From Streptomyces katrae (GTDB lineage: Bacteria; Actinomycetota; Actinomycetes; Streptomycetales; Streptomycetaceae), in contig NZ_JNZY01000024.1 in NCBI RefSeq assembly GCF_000717655.1, positions 1 to 64,000 on the forward strand: 64,000 nucleotides of DNA. The letters are read 5' to 3'. Shown piece by piece: positions 33,961 to 43,204 of this stretch; position 1 is the first letter of the stretch, and every line of letters begins with the position of its first letter. The position numbers and the translations under genes are program-made. A model generated the notes under the pieces. That model was not told the origin of the DNA and ran no database searches. It was given only the letters and a program-made list of their open reading frames with translations.

Positions 33961-34857
33961 TCAGGCCTCCTCCTCCAGCCGCCGGACCCGCTCCGCGTCG
34001 CTCGTGCGCGGGCAAGTGCCGCACGGACGGGCTGCGTCGAGTGCGTAGTACAGGCAGCAGCCGCTCCGGGTGCGGGTCGGGTACTGCCGCCCCTCGCGGC
34101 CCGCCAGCCGGCGGAAGTCCGCGCCCGCGGGGAACGGCGCGATCGATGTGGGGAGCAGATCGGTCGCGGCGCTCACGGCCCGTTCCTCCTGGCCGAGGAC
34201 CCGTCCGAGGTACCAGATGCCCGATACCAGGTCGTCGCCCGCCATGCCCCACAAGGCGCGCGGCCCGCGCCGGGTGTACGGGCCGATCGCGGCCAGCAGC
34301 GGACGCACGTGGTCGGCGATCGCGGCCCGCAACTCCGCGCGCAGGGCCTCTTCATGACCGACCACGCGTACGCCGTACGGCCGTACGTGCGGCAGAGCGG
34401 CCCGGGCCGGCGGGGCGCCGACCGCGGGATCGTCCGGCAGGCAGGCGAATCCGGAGCCCGGCGTCACCTCGTGGACGCCCGTGGTGAGGTTCAGCCGGAT
34501 CTCGGCGGGGCGGATGCGGGGGACGCGCCGCTCCAAGTGCCAGGAACCGCTCATCAGAAGGCTGACGGACCAGAGGTAGCCGTGCAGCGCGCGGGAGGCG
34601 GCGGCGTCCGGGCGTGGGGCGAGCCCGTGCCGCTCCCGGATGCGCGCGAACTCGGCGGCGATGAAGGCCTCGAGGGCCTCCGGTCGTTCTGCCAGCTCCG
34701 CTCCGGTCACCCACGCTCCCGCCGCCGTGTCCCCGGATCCCGCGACCCGTACGTCCAACGCCTCGCACACCGCGGCGAGTCGCCGATAGCCGGAGGCGAG
34801 TACGAGGCCTGCGCGTGGGGCGGCAGGGCCGGCCGGGGAGTCCAGAGAGGTCGTCAT
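33961..34857 (-). CDS. FhuF-like (2Fe-2S) ferric-siderophore reductase
   Basis: 298 residues. The C-terminus carries the FhuF cluster motif: CC at 267-268 (SGCCLYYAL), then C279-x-x-C282 (RPCGTCPR). N-terminal and middle regions (YRRLAAVCEALDVRVAGSGD, GYLWSVSLLMSGSWHLERRV) fit the IucA/FhuF-like reductase family. Such proteins reduce Fe(III) in the imported siderophore and release iron in the cytoplasm. An iron box lies 52 bases upstream of the ATG, which is preceded by GAAGGAA. It stands between the uptake genes and the biosynthetic operon, completing the uptake-release path. Confidence 0.88.
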   Translation of the reverse strand: MTTSLDSPAGPAAPRAGLVLASGYRRLAAVCEALDVRVAGSGDTAAGAWVTGAELAERPEALEAFIAAEFARIRERHGLAPRPDAAASRALHGYLWSVSLLMSGSWHLERRVPRIRPAEIRLNLTTGVHEVTPGSGFACLPDDPAVGAPPARAALPHVRPYGVRVVGHEEALRAELRAAIADHVRPLLAAIGPYTRRGPRALWGMAGDDLVSGIWYLGRVLGQEERAVSAATDLLPTSIAPFPAGADFRRLAGREGRQYPTRTRSGCCLYYALDAARPCGTCPRTSDAERVRRLEEEA

Positions 34858-34908
34858 CGGCGTTCCTTCACGGGCGTGCGGGGGTGCGTCAGAGATCGGA
34901 ACTTGAAT

Positions 34909-34927
34909 CAAGGTAAGCCTTACCTTA
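34909..34927. promoter_or_regulatory. Iron box of the FhuF-like gene
   Basis: CAAGGTAAGCCTTACCTTA, a near-perfect palindrome matching 13 of 19 consensus positions, upstream of the minus-strand reductase gene. Confidence 0.85.
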
Positions 34928-34989
34928 TCTTCTGTGGGCGTCCTTGATCAATCCGCTCAAGTCGGCCGACTGGAGGGCGGGTTGAAAAG

Positions 34990-35008
34990 TAAGGCTTGCC
35001 TAACCTAA
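34990..35008. promoter_or_regulatory. Iron box of the siderophore biosynthetic operon
   Basis: On the minus strand this reads TTAGGTTAGGCAAGCCTTA: the first 11 bases match the iron-box consensus exactly. It lies about 95 bases before the ATP-grasp start at 35104 and 63 bases from the box of the divergent reductase gene, so iron controls both. Confidence 0.85.
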
Positions 35009-35103
35009 ACTGCGGCAGCCGGTTGCTGCCCAGCAACCGGACGATCCGTCCATCCGTGACCACAGCCGCTCGCCGCTCCACGACTCGGAAGGGGTCACCG
35101 CTC

Positions 35104-36288
35104 ATGCGGTTGTACCTGCTCGCCCTCCCTCTCACCGACTCGGTCACCGACGGTTTCCTCCCCGCCGCCGCCAGGCTCGGTCTCGACGTCACCGTGCTGA
35201 CCGACCAGCCCGAAGCCCACCGCGAGCGCTACAGCCCGGACATAGAAGTCCTGGAGTGCGACGTACGAGACTTCCGCGCCGTCATCACCCGGATAGCGAC
35301 CCACCACGCGCCCGACGCGGTGTTCTCCAACAGCGACCACCTCCAGGTGCAAGCCGCCCTGGCCGCCGAATACTTCGGCCTGCCGGGCAAGAACTGGCAG
35401 ACCGCCCTGCGCGTCAAGGACAAGGCGCAGATGCGCCGTCACCTCAACGCCTCCGGCACCGACTCCGTATGGTCCGTGGAGATCGCCCCCGGGGACCGGC
35501 CCGACGCCGCCGAAATCGCCTACCCCTGCGTACTCAAGCCGCGCGAGGGCGTGGCCAGCGAGGACGTGGTCATGGTGCACGGACCCGAGGACCTGCTCCA
35601 GCAGTGCAAGGAGATACAGGTGCGGCGGCCCGGCGTGCCCCTGGTCGTCGAGGAGTACCTCCAGGGCCAGCTGTACACGCTGGAGACGCTCGGCGACGGC
35701 GTGACCCGCCACGTCCTGGGCGGATTCCGCACCGAACTGACCCCGCCGCCGCTCTTCATCGAGCAGCAGCTGACCTTCGTCCCCGCCCATCCCGAGCCGG
35801 TCGTCGCCCAGATCCTCGCCCAGCTCGACGCCCTCGGCATCGGCTTCGGCATCTGCCACACCGAGTTCGTGGTGCACGACGGCCGCGCCCACATCATCGA
35901 GGTCAATTACCGCGCCATCGGCGACCAGTGCGACCTGCTCCTCGCGGACCTGCTCGGCATCCCGCTCTTCGAACTCGTACTGCAGACCCACCTCGGCGAG
36001 CCGCTCCCGGCCGACCTGGGGGCCCGCCGCGATGGCGCCGCCCGGATCTCGTGGCCCACTGCCGACCGCGCCGGCACCCTGACGGCCGCGCCCGACACCA
36101 CCGATCTGGACGTGGACGGCGTACGGCTGACGTACCGTCCGATGCGCGCCGTGGGCGAGCGCCGCGACCTGCACCACACCCACCGCGACTACCTCGGCGC
36201 CGTGCGGGCCGTCGGCACCGGCCAGGACCTCGTCAACCGCGTCCATGCCGACTTCCTCGCCACCCAGCGCTGGGAGATCACGCCGTGA
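35104..36288 (+). CDS. ATP-grasp ligase of an NIS siderophore operon (PvsA-like position)
   Basis: 394 residues. The N-terminal Rossmann-like pre-ATP-grasp segment (MRLYLLALPLTDSVTDGFLP) is followed by the ATP-grasp core: AYPCVLKPREGVASEDVVMV (P-loop Lys), PLVVEEYLQGQLYTLETLGD and FVVHDGRAHIIEVNYRAIGD (metal-binding Glu/Asn). These ligases form an amide or ester between a carboxylate and an amine via an acyl phosphate. In the vibrioferrin operon PvsA has the same class and the same first position. First gene of a coupled five-gene operon behind an iron box; its stop overlaps the GTG of the next gene. Confidence 0.87.
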   Translation: MRLYLLALPLTDSVTDGFLPAAARLGLDVTVLTDQPEAHRERYSPDIEVLECDVRDFRAVITRIATHHAPDAVFSNSDHLQVQAALAAEYFGLPGKNWQTALRVKDKAQMRRHLNASGTDSVWSVEIAPGDRPDAAEIAYPCVLKPREGVASEDVVMVHGPEDLLQQCKEIQVRRPGVPLVVEEYLQGQLYTLETLGDGVTRHVLGGFRTELTPPPLFIEQQLTFVPAHPEPVVAQILAQLDALGIGFGICHTEFVVHDGRAHIIEVNYRAIGDQCDLLLADLLGIPLFELVLQTHLGEPLPADLGARRDGAARISWPTADRAGTLTAAPDTTDLDVDGVRLTYRPMRAVGERRDLHHTHRDYLGAVRAVGTGQDLVNRVHADFLATQRWEITP

Positions 36289-38090
36289 CCCGCGCCGCCA
36301 CGACCGTCGCGGCCGAGACCGCCGAAGACACCTTGCTGCTGCGGGTGCTCAGCGCTTTCCTCCGCGAGGACGTCGTCGGCCTGCGCACCCGCACCACCAG
36401 CGTCGACCGCGCGGACGGCACCTGGCTGCGGCTACCCCTGCCCGCCGGCGGGGACGCGGCGGCGCTGCTCCTCCCGGTGGCCGAGGACGGCTTCCAGGGC
36501 GCGTACGCCGCCCGCCTTCCGCTGCTCGTCAGGGAGCCGGACGGCACCGAACTAACCGGCTCCGAGGCAATCGTCGGCGTGCTGACCGGACTGGCCGACC
36601 CCGTCGACCGGCCCGGCTTCGAGGCCTTCGCCGAGGAGTGCCGCCAGACCCTGGCGACCATGCGGCTGCACGACCGGACCGCCGGGGAGGTCTTCGCGGA
36701 CCTGACCGCCCGCTACGGCGCCGACCCCGCCGACTGGACGGGCCTCGCGGCCTCCCTCGCGTACGACACCCTCGCCGCCCGCCTCGACCACCCGGTCTAC
36801 CCGACCGCCCGCGGCCGCTCCGGCCTGGAAGACGGGCAACTGCGCGCGTACGCCCCGGAGTTCCACCCGCGCTTCGGCCTGCGCTGGCTGGCCGTACCGC
36901 GGGACGCGCTCACCATCCCCGGCGGCCCCGCGGCGCTGCCCGCGAGCTGGCCCTCCCCCGCCGACCTCGGCCTGCCCGAGCTCTCCGGCAGCCACCTGGC
37001 GCTCCCGGTCCACCCGCTCAGCCTCGGCGCCCCGCTGCGCGACGCCCTGCGCGAAGCCGGGCTGGAGGGTACGGCCGTCCTCGCCGACGTCCCGTACCTG
37101 GAGGCCGTACCGACGCTGTCGATGCGTACGGTCGGCCTCGCCGGCCAGCCGGACCTGCACCTCAAACTGCCGCTGGCCACGGCCACACTGGGCCTGAGCA
37201 ACCGCCGCACCATCAAACCCGACACCCTCGTGCACGGCGCCGCCGGACAGCGGCTGGTGGAGGCGGTGATCGCACGGGAGCCGCGGTTCAAGGACACGAT
37301 CCTGCACGCCGACGAGACGGTCTACGCCCACGCGGGCCACGAGCTGCTCGCGGTCCTCTGCCGCCGCTACCCGGCCGGCCTCGACCGCGCCTCCGTGCTG
37401 CCCCTGGCCGCGCTGCTGAGCACCGCCCCCGGCGGGCGGCTGGTCATCGACCACCTCGCCGACCGCTTCTACGGCGGCGACCCGGTCGCCCTGCTCGACG
37501 CCTTCCTCGCCCTGCTCCTCGACTGGCAGACCACGCTCTACGGCTACGGCATCGCCCTGGCATCGCACCAGCAGAACATCTCCGTGGTGCTCGACCGCAC
37601 CCCGCAGGACGGCCGCACCCGCCTGCGGTTGCTGTTCAAGGACGACGACAGCCCCCGCTTCAACGAACCGAGGCTGCGCCAGACGCTGGGCGCGGCGGCC
37701 GACGAGTTGCTGGCCTCCTTCCATGACCCGCGGATGTTCGGCGGGGACTACCGGGCCGTCACCGACATGCTCACCACCATCACCCTCCACCTGTGCGCGG
37801 GTTCCTACGCCTTCGGGCTGGCGGAACACGGCCGCACGGCCTCGCCCGAGGCGGTTCTGGGGCTCGTGCGCGAACGGCTGGCCGAGGCCGCCGAGCGGCT
37901 CGGGACGGGCAGCGGGGAGCCGGGCGCGGCGCTTCGCGAGCGGGTGCTGGACGCCGCCGAGCTGCCGGTGAAGGCGATGGTCACCGCCGGAACGCTGCTC
38001 ACCAAACAGCGCTCGGGCGCCTCCGACATCAACACGCACTACACGACCGGCCCCAACTACCTGCGACGGCGAGCGAGGGACCTGCGATGA
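36285..38090 (+). CDS. IucA/IucC-family NIS siderophore synthetase (PvsB-like position)
   Basis: 601 residues, full length for this family. Landmarks: GSHLALPVHPLSLGAPLRDA, PTLSMRTVGLAGQPDLHLKL then PLATATLGLSNRRTIKPDTL in the ATP/citrate-binding half, YGYGIALASHQQNISVVLDR and LRLLFKDDDSPRFNEPRLRQ in the C-terminal FhuF-like/helical half. It condenses a polycarboxylate (citrate or 2-oxoglutarate type) with an amine or alcohol by adenylation. GTG start overlapping the ATP-grasp stop (GTGA). One of two synthetases in the operon; they differ strongly and so likely act at separate steps. Confidence 0.92.
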   Translation: MTRAATTVAAETAEDTLLLRVLSAFLREDVVGLRTRTTSVDRADGTWLRLPLPAGGDAAALLLPVAEDGFQGAYAARLPLLVREPDGTELTGSEAIVGVLTGLADPVDRPGFEAFAEECRQTLATMRLHDRTAGEVFADLTARYGADPADWTGLAASLAYDTLAARLDHPVYPTARGRSGLEDGQLRAYAPEFHPRFGLRWLAVPRDALTIPGGPAALPASWPSPADLGLPELSGSHLALPVHPLSLGAPLRDALREAGLEGTAVLADVPYLEAVPTLSMRTVGLAGQPDLHLKLPLATATLGLSNRRTIKPDTLVHGAAGQRLVEAVIAREPRFKDTILHADETVYAHAGHELLAVLCRRYPAGLDRASVLPLAALLSTAPGGRLVIDHLADRFYGGDPVALLDAFLALLLDWQTTLYGYGIALASHQQNISVVLDRTPQDGRTRLRLLFKDDDSPRFNEPRLRQTLGAAADELLASFHDPRMFGGDYRAVTDMLTTITLHLCAGSYAFGLAEHGRTASPEAVLGLVRERLAEAAERLGTGSGEPGAALRERVLDAAELPVKAMVTAGTLLTKQRSGASDINTHYTTGPNYLRRRARDLR

Positions 38091-39394
38091 GTGCCACGGC
38101 GGCTGCGCCGACGGACACCGACCCGAAGGCGGCAGATTCGGAAGGGGTGGCCCGGCCGACTCTGGGGCGCCGTCAGGTGCATGCCGTCGCCGGGTGCTAC
38201 TTCGTGGCGTCTTTCGCCGCACTCGGGCTGCCCCCGTACCTCACCGAGATCCTCCCCGGGCTCGGCGACACCACCGCCCACTGGGCGGGTGTGCTGTACG
38301 TGGTACCCACCGTTTTCGCCGGGGTCGGGGCCCCGCTGTGGGGCCGGCTCGCCGACCGGTTCGGCCGCAAGCGGCTGCTGCTGCGCGCCCAGCTCGGGCT
38401 CGCCCTGTCCTTCCTGCTGGCCGGCTGGGCCGACTCCCTGGCCACCTTCACTTTCGCCCTGGTGCTCCAGGGCATCCTCGGCGGCACCTACGCCGCGTCC
38501 AACGGCTACCTCGGGGCCGCCCTGGAGGGTCCGGAGCTGTCCAAGGCGCTCACCCTGCTGCAAGGCGCGGCGCGGGCGGCCCTGGTCTTCGCACCGCTGG
38601 TCGTCGGCGCACTGTCGCCATGGCTGTCACCCCACCGCCAGTACGCCCTGCTCGCCGTCCTGCCGCTGACGGCGGCGGTGCTGATCGCGGCTCTGCCGGA
38701 GTCGCGCGGGCCAAGACGGGCGCCGGCCGGTGAAGCGGCAGGGACCGGGAAGGAGACGTCGCGTACTGAGGCGCCCGGGGCGGAGGCGGCCGAGGTGACC
38801 GCCGAGCCCTCCCCGGTGTCGGAACTGCGTGTCCTCTACGCCCTGGAATTCGCCTTCGTCTTCTCCACCGTCATCTCGTACCCCTACCTGATTCAGCTGA
38901 TCGAAGACCGCATACCCGGCACCTCCCCCTTCCTCTCCGGCGTCCTCTTCGCCCTCCCGCACCTGTGTTACCTGCTGACGGCGATGGTGGTGCATTCCGC
39001 CTTCCACCGCCGCCCCCGCCTCGGCATGGCGCTGGGCTTCACCTGCATCGCGCTCGGCCTGGCCGGGCACGGCGTGGCCGACAACCTGGCCGCGCTGGCC
39101 GCCGTACGGCTGCTTCTCGGCGCGGGCCTGACCCTCGGACTCGTATGTCTGTCCGTACTGGCCGCCGAATGCGTCAAGGGGCGTGCGCCGGGCCGGCTGT
39201 TCGGCGTGCGGGAGTTCTTCTCCAAGGCAGGCGCGGTCGTCGCCGGGGTCGCCGCCGCCGTGGGCACCAGCCACTACGGCCCGGCCGCGCCCGTACTGAC
39301 CGGCTGCGCCATGGCCCTGGTGGCCGCCTGCGCCCTCGCCCTGCCCCGCTCTCGTAGCAGTCTCCGTTCCACCCGCACCCGCTGGAGCCGTTGA
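38087..39394 (+). CDS. MFS transporter, probable siderophore exporter (PvsC-like position)
   Basis: 435 residues with 12 predicted helices and a polar central loop (about 205-245). The MFS loop 2-3 motif is GRLADRFGRKRLLLRAQLGL. Located between the two synthetase genes, as is PvsC, the vibrioferrin exporter. It most likely secretes the finished siderophore. ATGA overlap with the upstream gene and TGATG overlap with the next one show tight coupling. Confidence 0.9.
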   Translation: MSATAAAPTDTDPKAADSEGVARPTLGRRQVHAVAGCYFVASFAALGLPPYLTEILPGLGDTTAHWAGVLYVVPTVFAGVGAPLWGRLADRFGRKRLLLRAQLGLALSFLLAGWADSLATFTFALVLQGILGGTYAASNGYLGAALEGPELSKALTLLQGAARAALVFAPLVVGALSPWLSPHRQYALLAVLPLTAAVLIAALPESRGPRRAPAGEAAGTGKETSRTEAPGAEAAEVTAEPSPVSELRVLYALEFAFVFSTVISYPYLIQLIEDRIPGTSPFLSGVLFALPHLCYLLTAMVVHSAFHRRPRLGMALGFTCIALGLAGHGVADNLAALAAVRLLLGAGLTLGLVCLSVLAAECVKGRAPGRLFGVREFFSKAGAVVAGVAAAVGTSHYGPAAPVLTGCAMALVAACALALPRSRSSLRSTRTRWSR

Positions 39395-41193
39395 TGCCCC
39401 CGCTGAACAAGTCGCTCGCCACCGATCCCCTGCCCGCCGGCCATACCGGCGCCGCCGGTTCCGCCGGCCGTACCGGCCTGCCGAGCGCCGACGACGTCGT
39501 CTCGCACACCCTCCTCAACTGCCTGCTGCGCGAAGTGTCCAGCCCCGAGCACCAGAGCGCCGTCACCGACGGCCACCTGCTGCTGCGCCTCCCCCGCCGC
39601 GGCGTGCTGCTGCGGGTCGCCCTGCGCCGCACCTCCCTCCTGGGCGCCCACCGGTTCACCGGCCCCGTGCTGGAGCAGCGCGGCGACCTCTGGGCCGGGA
39701 TCGACTGGCGGCGCCTCGCCGAGTACGCCCAGGACGAGCTGTCGCTGCGTACGGGCGTGCAGAACGAGGAGTTCCTGGACCAGGTCGCCTCCGGCCACGA
39801 GGCCGTGACCGCGGCGCTGGCCGCCCGTACGGGAGGGCCCTCCCGCCCCTTCACGGACGAGGCGGGCCTCGCCACCTACCTCGCCTCCGAGCAGTCCCTG
39901 CTCTTCGGCCACCGCTTCCACCCGACCCCGAAGGCGCGCAGCGGCGACGCCGCGTCCTGGCTGTCGTACGCGCCCGAGGTGGGCGCCGCCTTCCCGCTGC
40001 GCCACCTCGCCGTCCGCGCCCATCTGATCGCCGAGGAACGCGTCGGGGAGAGCGCCACCGACCCGCTGGACCGGCTGCACCCCGATCTGCCGGACGGCTA
40101 CCGGCTGCTGCCCGCGCACCCGTGGCAGTACGAGATGCTGCGCGAGCACCCCGAACTGCGGGCCGCCTTCGACCGCGGCGACATCCTGGACCTCGGCCCG
40201 GGCGGTCGGCCCTTCGCGGCCACGGCGTCCGTGCGCACGCTCTACGACGGCGAGACGTTCCTGAAGTTCAGCCTCAACGTCCGCATCACCAACTGTCTGC
40301 GGAAGAACTCCAGTTACGAGCTGACCGGCGCCGTCGCGCTGACCCGGCTCCTGGAACCCGCCCTGTCCGACCTGGCGGCCCGCTTCCCCGGCAGCGCGAT
40401 GCTCCGCGAGCCCGCCTACCGCAGCCTCGCCCTGCCCGGCCCCGACGGGACCCCCGACCGCGCCCTGCTCGAAGGCTTCGGCGTGATCGTCCGCGAGGGC
40501 CTGTCCCGACAGCTCCTGCCGGGCACGACCCCGCTGCTCGCGGGCGCCGTCGCCGACGAGTACCCGACCGGCCCCGGCCACATCTCCCGCCTCCTGCGGG
40601 GGGCCGGACCACAGACGGCGCTCGACTGGTGGGCGGCGTACCTCAGGCTGCTCGTCCCGCCCGTACTGGCCGCCTACTTCGACCACGGCCTCGTCCTGGA
40701 ACCCCACCTCCAGAACGTCGTCGTCTGCGTCGACGACGACGGCATGCCGGCCCAGGTCCTCTTCCGCGACCTGGAGGGCACCAAGCTCCTGCCCGAGCAG
40801 CACGCCGCCACCCTCGCCTCGCTGCCCGCGGACGTCGCCGGCCCCATGACGTACGACGCCGAGCGCGGCTGGGACCGGGTCGTCTACTGCCTCCTGGTCA
40901 ACCACGTCGCCGAGATGCTCGCCGCGCTGGCCGACCTGCACCCGCAGACCGAAGCCGCGCTGTGGGCCCGGGTCCGCGCCACCCTCCAGACGCACGCCGA
41001 CCGCCACGGCTGCCCACCGCGCCTCGCCGCCCTGCTGGCCGGCGTACCACTGCCCGCCAAGGCCAACCTGCTCACCCGCTGGGAGCGCAAGGCCGACCGA
41101 GAGGCCGGCTACGTACGCCTCGCCTCCCCTTTCGCCGAGGACGTCCTGTCGGAAGCGGCCCATGACGAGAACACCTGGAGCGAAGCCCGATGA
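39394..41193 (+). CDS. IucA/IucC-family NIS siderophore synthetase (PvsD-like position)
   Basis: 599 residues. Signature blocks: RHLAVRAHLIAEERVGESAT, YRLLPAHPWQYEMLREHPEL, FLKFSLNVRITNCLRKNSSY (core substrate/ATP site), YFDHGLVLEPHLQNVVVCVD and VLFRDLEGTKLLPEQ. The HPWQYE and K.S.N..ITN..R motifs are those of citrate-activating synthetases such as IucA and AcsD. Works with the gene at 36285 to join citrate-type and amine/alcohol units. ATG overlaps the exporter stop. Confidence 0.93.
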   Translation: MPPLNKSLATDPLPAGHTGAAGSAGRTGLPSADDVVSHTLLNCLLREVSSPEHQSAVTDGHLLLRLPRRGVLLRVALRRTSLLGAHRFTGPVLEQRGDLWAGIDWRRLAEYAQDELSLRTGVQNEEFLDQVASGHEAVTAALAARTGGPSRPFTDEAGLATYLASEQSLLFGHRFHPTPKARSGDAASWLSYAPEVGAAFPLRHLAVRAHLIAEERVGESATDPLDRLHPDLPDGYRLLPAHPWQYEMLREHPELRAAFDRGDILDLGPGGRPFAATASVRTLYDGETFLKFSLNVRITNCLRKNSSYELTGAVALTRLLEPALSDLAARFPGSAMLREPAYRSLALPGPDGTPDRALLEGFGVIVREGLSRQLLPGTTPLLAGAVADEYPTGPGHISRLLRGAGPQTALDWWAAYLRLLVPPVLAAYFDHGLVLEPHLQNVVVCVDDDGMPAQVLFRDLEGTKLLPEQHAATLASLPADVAGPMTYDAERGWDRVVYCLLVNHVAEMLAALADLHPQTEAALWARVRATLQTHADRHGCPPRLAALLAGVPLPAKANLLTRWERKADREAGYVRLASPFAEDVLSEAAHDENTWSEAR

Positions 41194-42401
41194 CCGCACC
41201 CACCGCATCGGTGACCGACCACGTCCTTTCGCTGGACTCCGCCGAACTCCCGGCCTACGTGTACGACCTGGCGGCCCTGCGCGAGCACGCGGCGTCCGTA
41301 CGGGCAGCCCTCCCGGCGAGCGTCGAGCTGTACTACGCCGCCAAGGCCAACCCCGAGGCGGAGATCCTGTCCGCACTCGGCCCGTACGTCGACGGCTACG
41401 AGGTCTCCTCGGGCGGGGAACTCACCCACGCCGGCAAGGCCGTGCCGGGCCGGCCGCTGGCTTTCGGCGGCCCCGGCAAGACCGCGGCCGAACTGACCGC
41501 GGCCCTCGAGCAGGGCGTCTCCCGCTTCCACGTGGAGAGCCTCCACGATCTGAACGTGCTGGGAACCCTGTCGGCCGGCCTCACCCCCGAAACCCGCGTC
41601 TCCGTCCTCCTCCGCTTCAACCTCCCCCTGTCGCACGACTCGCTCGCGGGCAGCTCACTGACGATGGGCGGCCGGCCGACCCCGTTCGGCCTCGACCCGG
41701 CGGACGCGGACGCCGCCGTCCGGCTCCTCACGGACGGCCGGTATCCCCACCTCGAACTGCGCGGCGTCCACGCCCACCTGGCCAGCGGCCTGGAAGCGCC
41801 CGACCTCCTGACCGCAGCGGAATCCGTCATCACCTGGTCCGTCGACCTCGCCGCCCGCCACCGCTTCCGCCTCGCCGAGGTCAACGTGGGCGGCGGCATG
41901 AACGTCGACTACGCGTCCCCCGGGAGCCGCTTCGACTGGGCGGCGTACGGGGCCGGCCTCGCGCGCCTCACCGCCGCCCACCCCGGCCTGACCGTACGGA
42001 TCGAACCGGGCCGGGCCCTGACCGCGTACTGCGGCTGGTACGCCACCGAGGTCCTGGACGTCAAGGACAGTCACGGCGAGGCCTTCGCGGTCGTCCGCGG
42101 CGGCACCCACCACCTGCGCACCCCGGCCACGAAGGGCCACGACCAGCCCTGCTCCGTCCTCCCGGTGGAGGCCTGGCCCCACCCGTGGCCCCGCCCGTCC
42201 ACGAGCCGGCCCGCGGTCAACGTCGCCGGCCAACTCTGCACCCCCAAGGACCTCCTGGCCCGCCAGGTCCCGGCTGAGGGCCTCCGGGCAGGCGACCGCG
42301 TGGCCTTCGCCCTGGCCGGCGCGTACGCCTGGAACATCTCGCACCACGACTTCCTCATGCATCCTCATCCCACGTTCCATTTCCTGGGCGGCCGCGGCTA
42401 G
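41190..42401 (+). CDS. Type III PLP-dependent decarboxylase (PvsE-like position)
   Basis: 403 residues, alanine-racemase-fold decarboxylase related to diaminopimelate/ornithine decarboxylases. The PLP lysine is K52 in YYAAKANPEAEIL; the phosphate loop is EVNVGGGMNVDY; the dimer-interface active-site Cys is in VAGQLCTPKDLLA and the conserved end is AGAYAWNISHHDFLMHPHPT. In the vibrioferrin system PvsE decarboxylates the serine unit to ethanolamine; here the substrate could likewise be a citrate-linked amino acid. Last gene of the operon, ATGA-coupled to the synthetase. No clear terminator is visible directly behind it. Confidence 0.9.
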   Translation: MTAPTASVTDHVLSLDSAELPAYVYDLAALREHAASVRAALPASVELYYAAKANPEAEILSALGPYVDGYEVSSGGELTHAGKAVPGRPLAFGGPGKTAAELTAALEQGVSRFHVESLHDLNVLGTLSAGLTPETRVSVLLRFNLPLSHDSLAGSSLTMGGRPTPFGLDPADADAAVRLLTDGRYPHLELRGVHAHLASGLEAPDLLTAAESVITWSVDLAARHRFRLAEVNVGGGMNVDYASPGSRFDWAAYGAGLARLTAAHPGLTVRIEPGRALTAYCGWYATEVLDVKDSHGEAFAVVRGGTHHLRTPATKGHDQPCSVLPVEAWPHPWPRPSTSRPAVNVAGQLCTPKDLLARQVPAEGLRAGDRVAFALAGAYAWNISHHDFLMHPHPTFHFLGGRG

Positions 42402-43204
42402 GCCGTCTCTTCCAGGCCTGCCGGCGGGTCGGTGGCGGGCCTGGTCCGGTGGCGGGGCGCTGCTCCGTCTGCCCCGGTCCGCCGGGGCCGACGGGAGGAG
42501 ACCGGCCGGTAGGCGGACGGGTGGCGGGCGGGGCGTGGGACATCCCCAGGGGACGTGCCCGCTCGCCGAAGGAGGCTCCCTCGCGCCACCCGTGCACACC
42601 TTGCCGCCCGACCGGTCCCGCAGGAGGTGGCGGGGGCGACTCGCCCCTGGCCGGGGCACTGGTCGTCACCGCGCTCCTGTCCGTGATGCTCCCGGCGGCC
42701 GCCACCGGCAACGGCACGATCTGGACACCCCGCCGTCGATGCCCCCGGCGCGTCAGAGCCCGGCCTCGGCCGCCGCGCCCTGCCCGCCGGGCAGGCGGGC
42801 CCCTGCCTCTACGTCATCGGCGGGGGGCGTCCGCGTGGGGCCGGACTTCCGGAGCACGCATCTCGGCGGGATCCGGCGGCGGGCGGCGGTCACGGAGGGT
42901 GGCAGCAGCCTTGCTGACCACCGATGCGGCAACCACCGCTCAGCCTGCGACCGCGGCAGTTCCCGTCCAGCGTCCGGTCGGTGCCGGCCTCCGCCACCGA
43001 CTCGGGACGGACCAGGGGCCGCGCCCCGGGACGTCGCGGGAACCCGACGCCGCCCCGAACCACACACCGGTCCACGGACGCCCAGGGCGTCCTTGTCGTG
43101 AGGCAGAGCGAGCGCGCCAGAACCTTCGGCGGGGCGCTGATGCGTGATGATGTTGACTACCATCGTGGGTAGTTGACGTGCGGACCGGGCCTGGGGGGCT
43201 TCTT
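42402..43204. other. 803-base gap without a supported gene
   Basis: No frame on either strand has a recognisable domain plus ribosome site. One frame contains a short signal-like hydrophobic stretch (ALVVTALLSVMLPAAATGNG near 42655-42715), which could be the relic of a secreted protein gene, but what follows is Arg/Pro-rich. Near the right edge, GTTGAC occurs twice 20 bases apart (43152 and 43172) in an imperfect inverted repeat and may be part of the promoter of the trypco2/NTPase pair. Confidence 0.4.

Noticed and set aside
35092..36246. 383-residue minus-strand frame opposite the ATP-grasp gene
   Set aside because: Val/Gly/Glu-rich shadow; the ATP-grasp motifs on the plus strand account for the region.
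36552..38222. 556-residue minus-strand open frame
   Set aside because: Antisense to the first IucA/IucC gene; no motif and no ribosome site.
39274..41376. 700-residue minus-strand open frame
   Set aside because: Shadow of the IucA/IucC gene at 39394-41193; composition is typical of reverse-complement high-GC coding DNA.
42449..43147. Plus-strand frame in the gap after the siderophore operon
   Set aside because: Only a short signal-like stretch is protein-like; the rest is Arg/Pro-rich without a domain.
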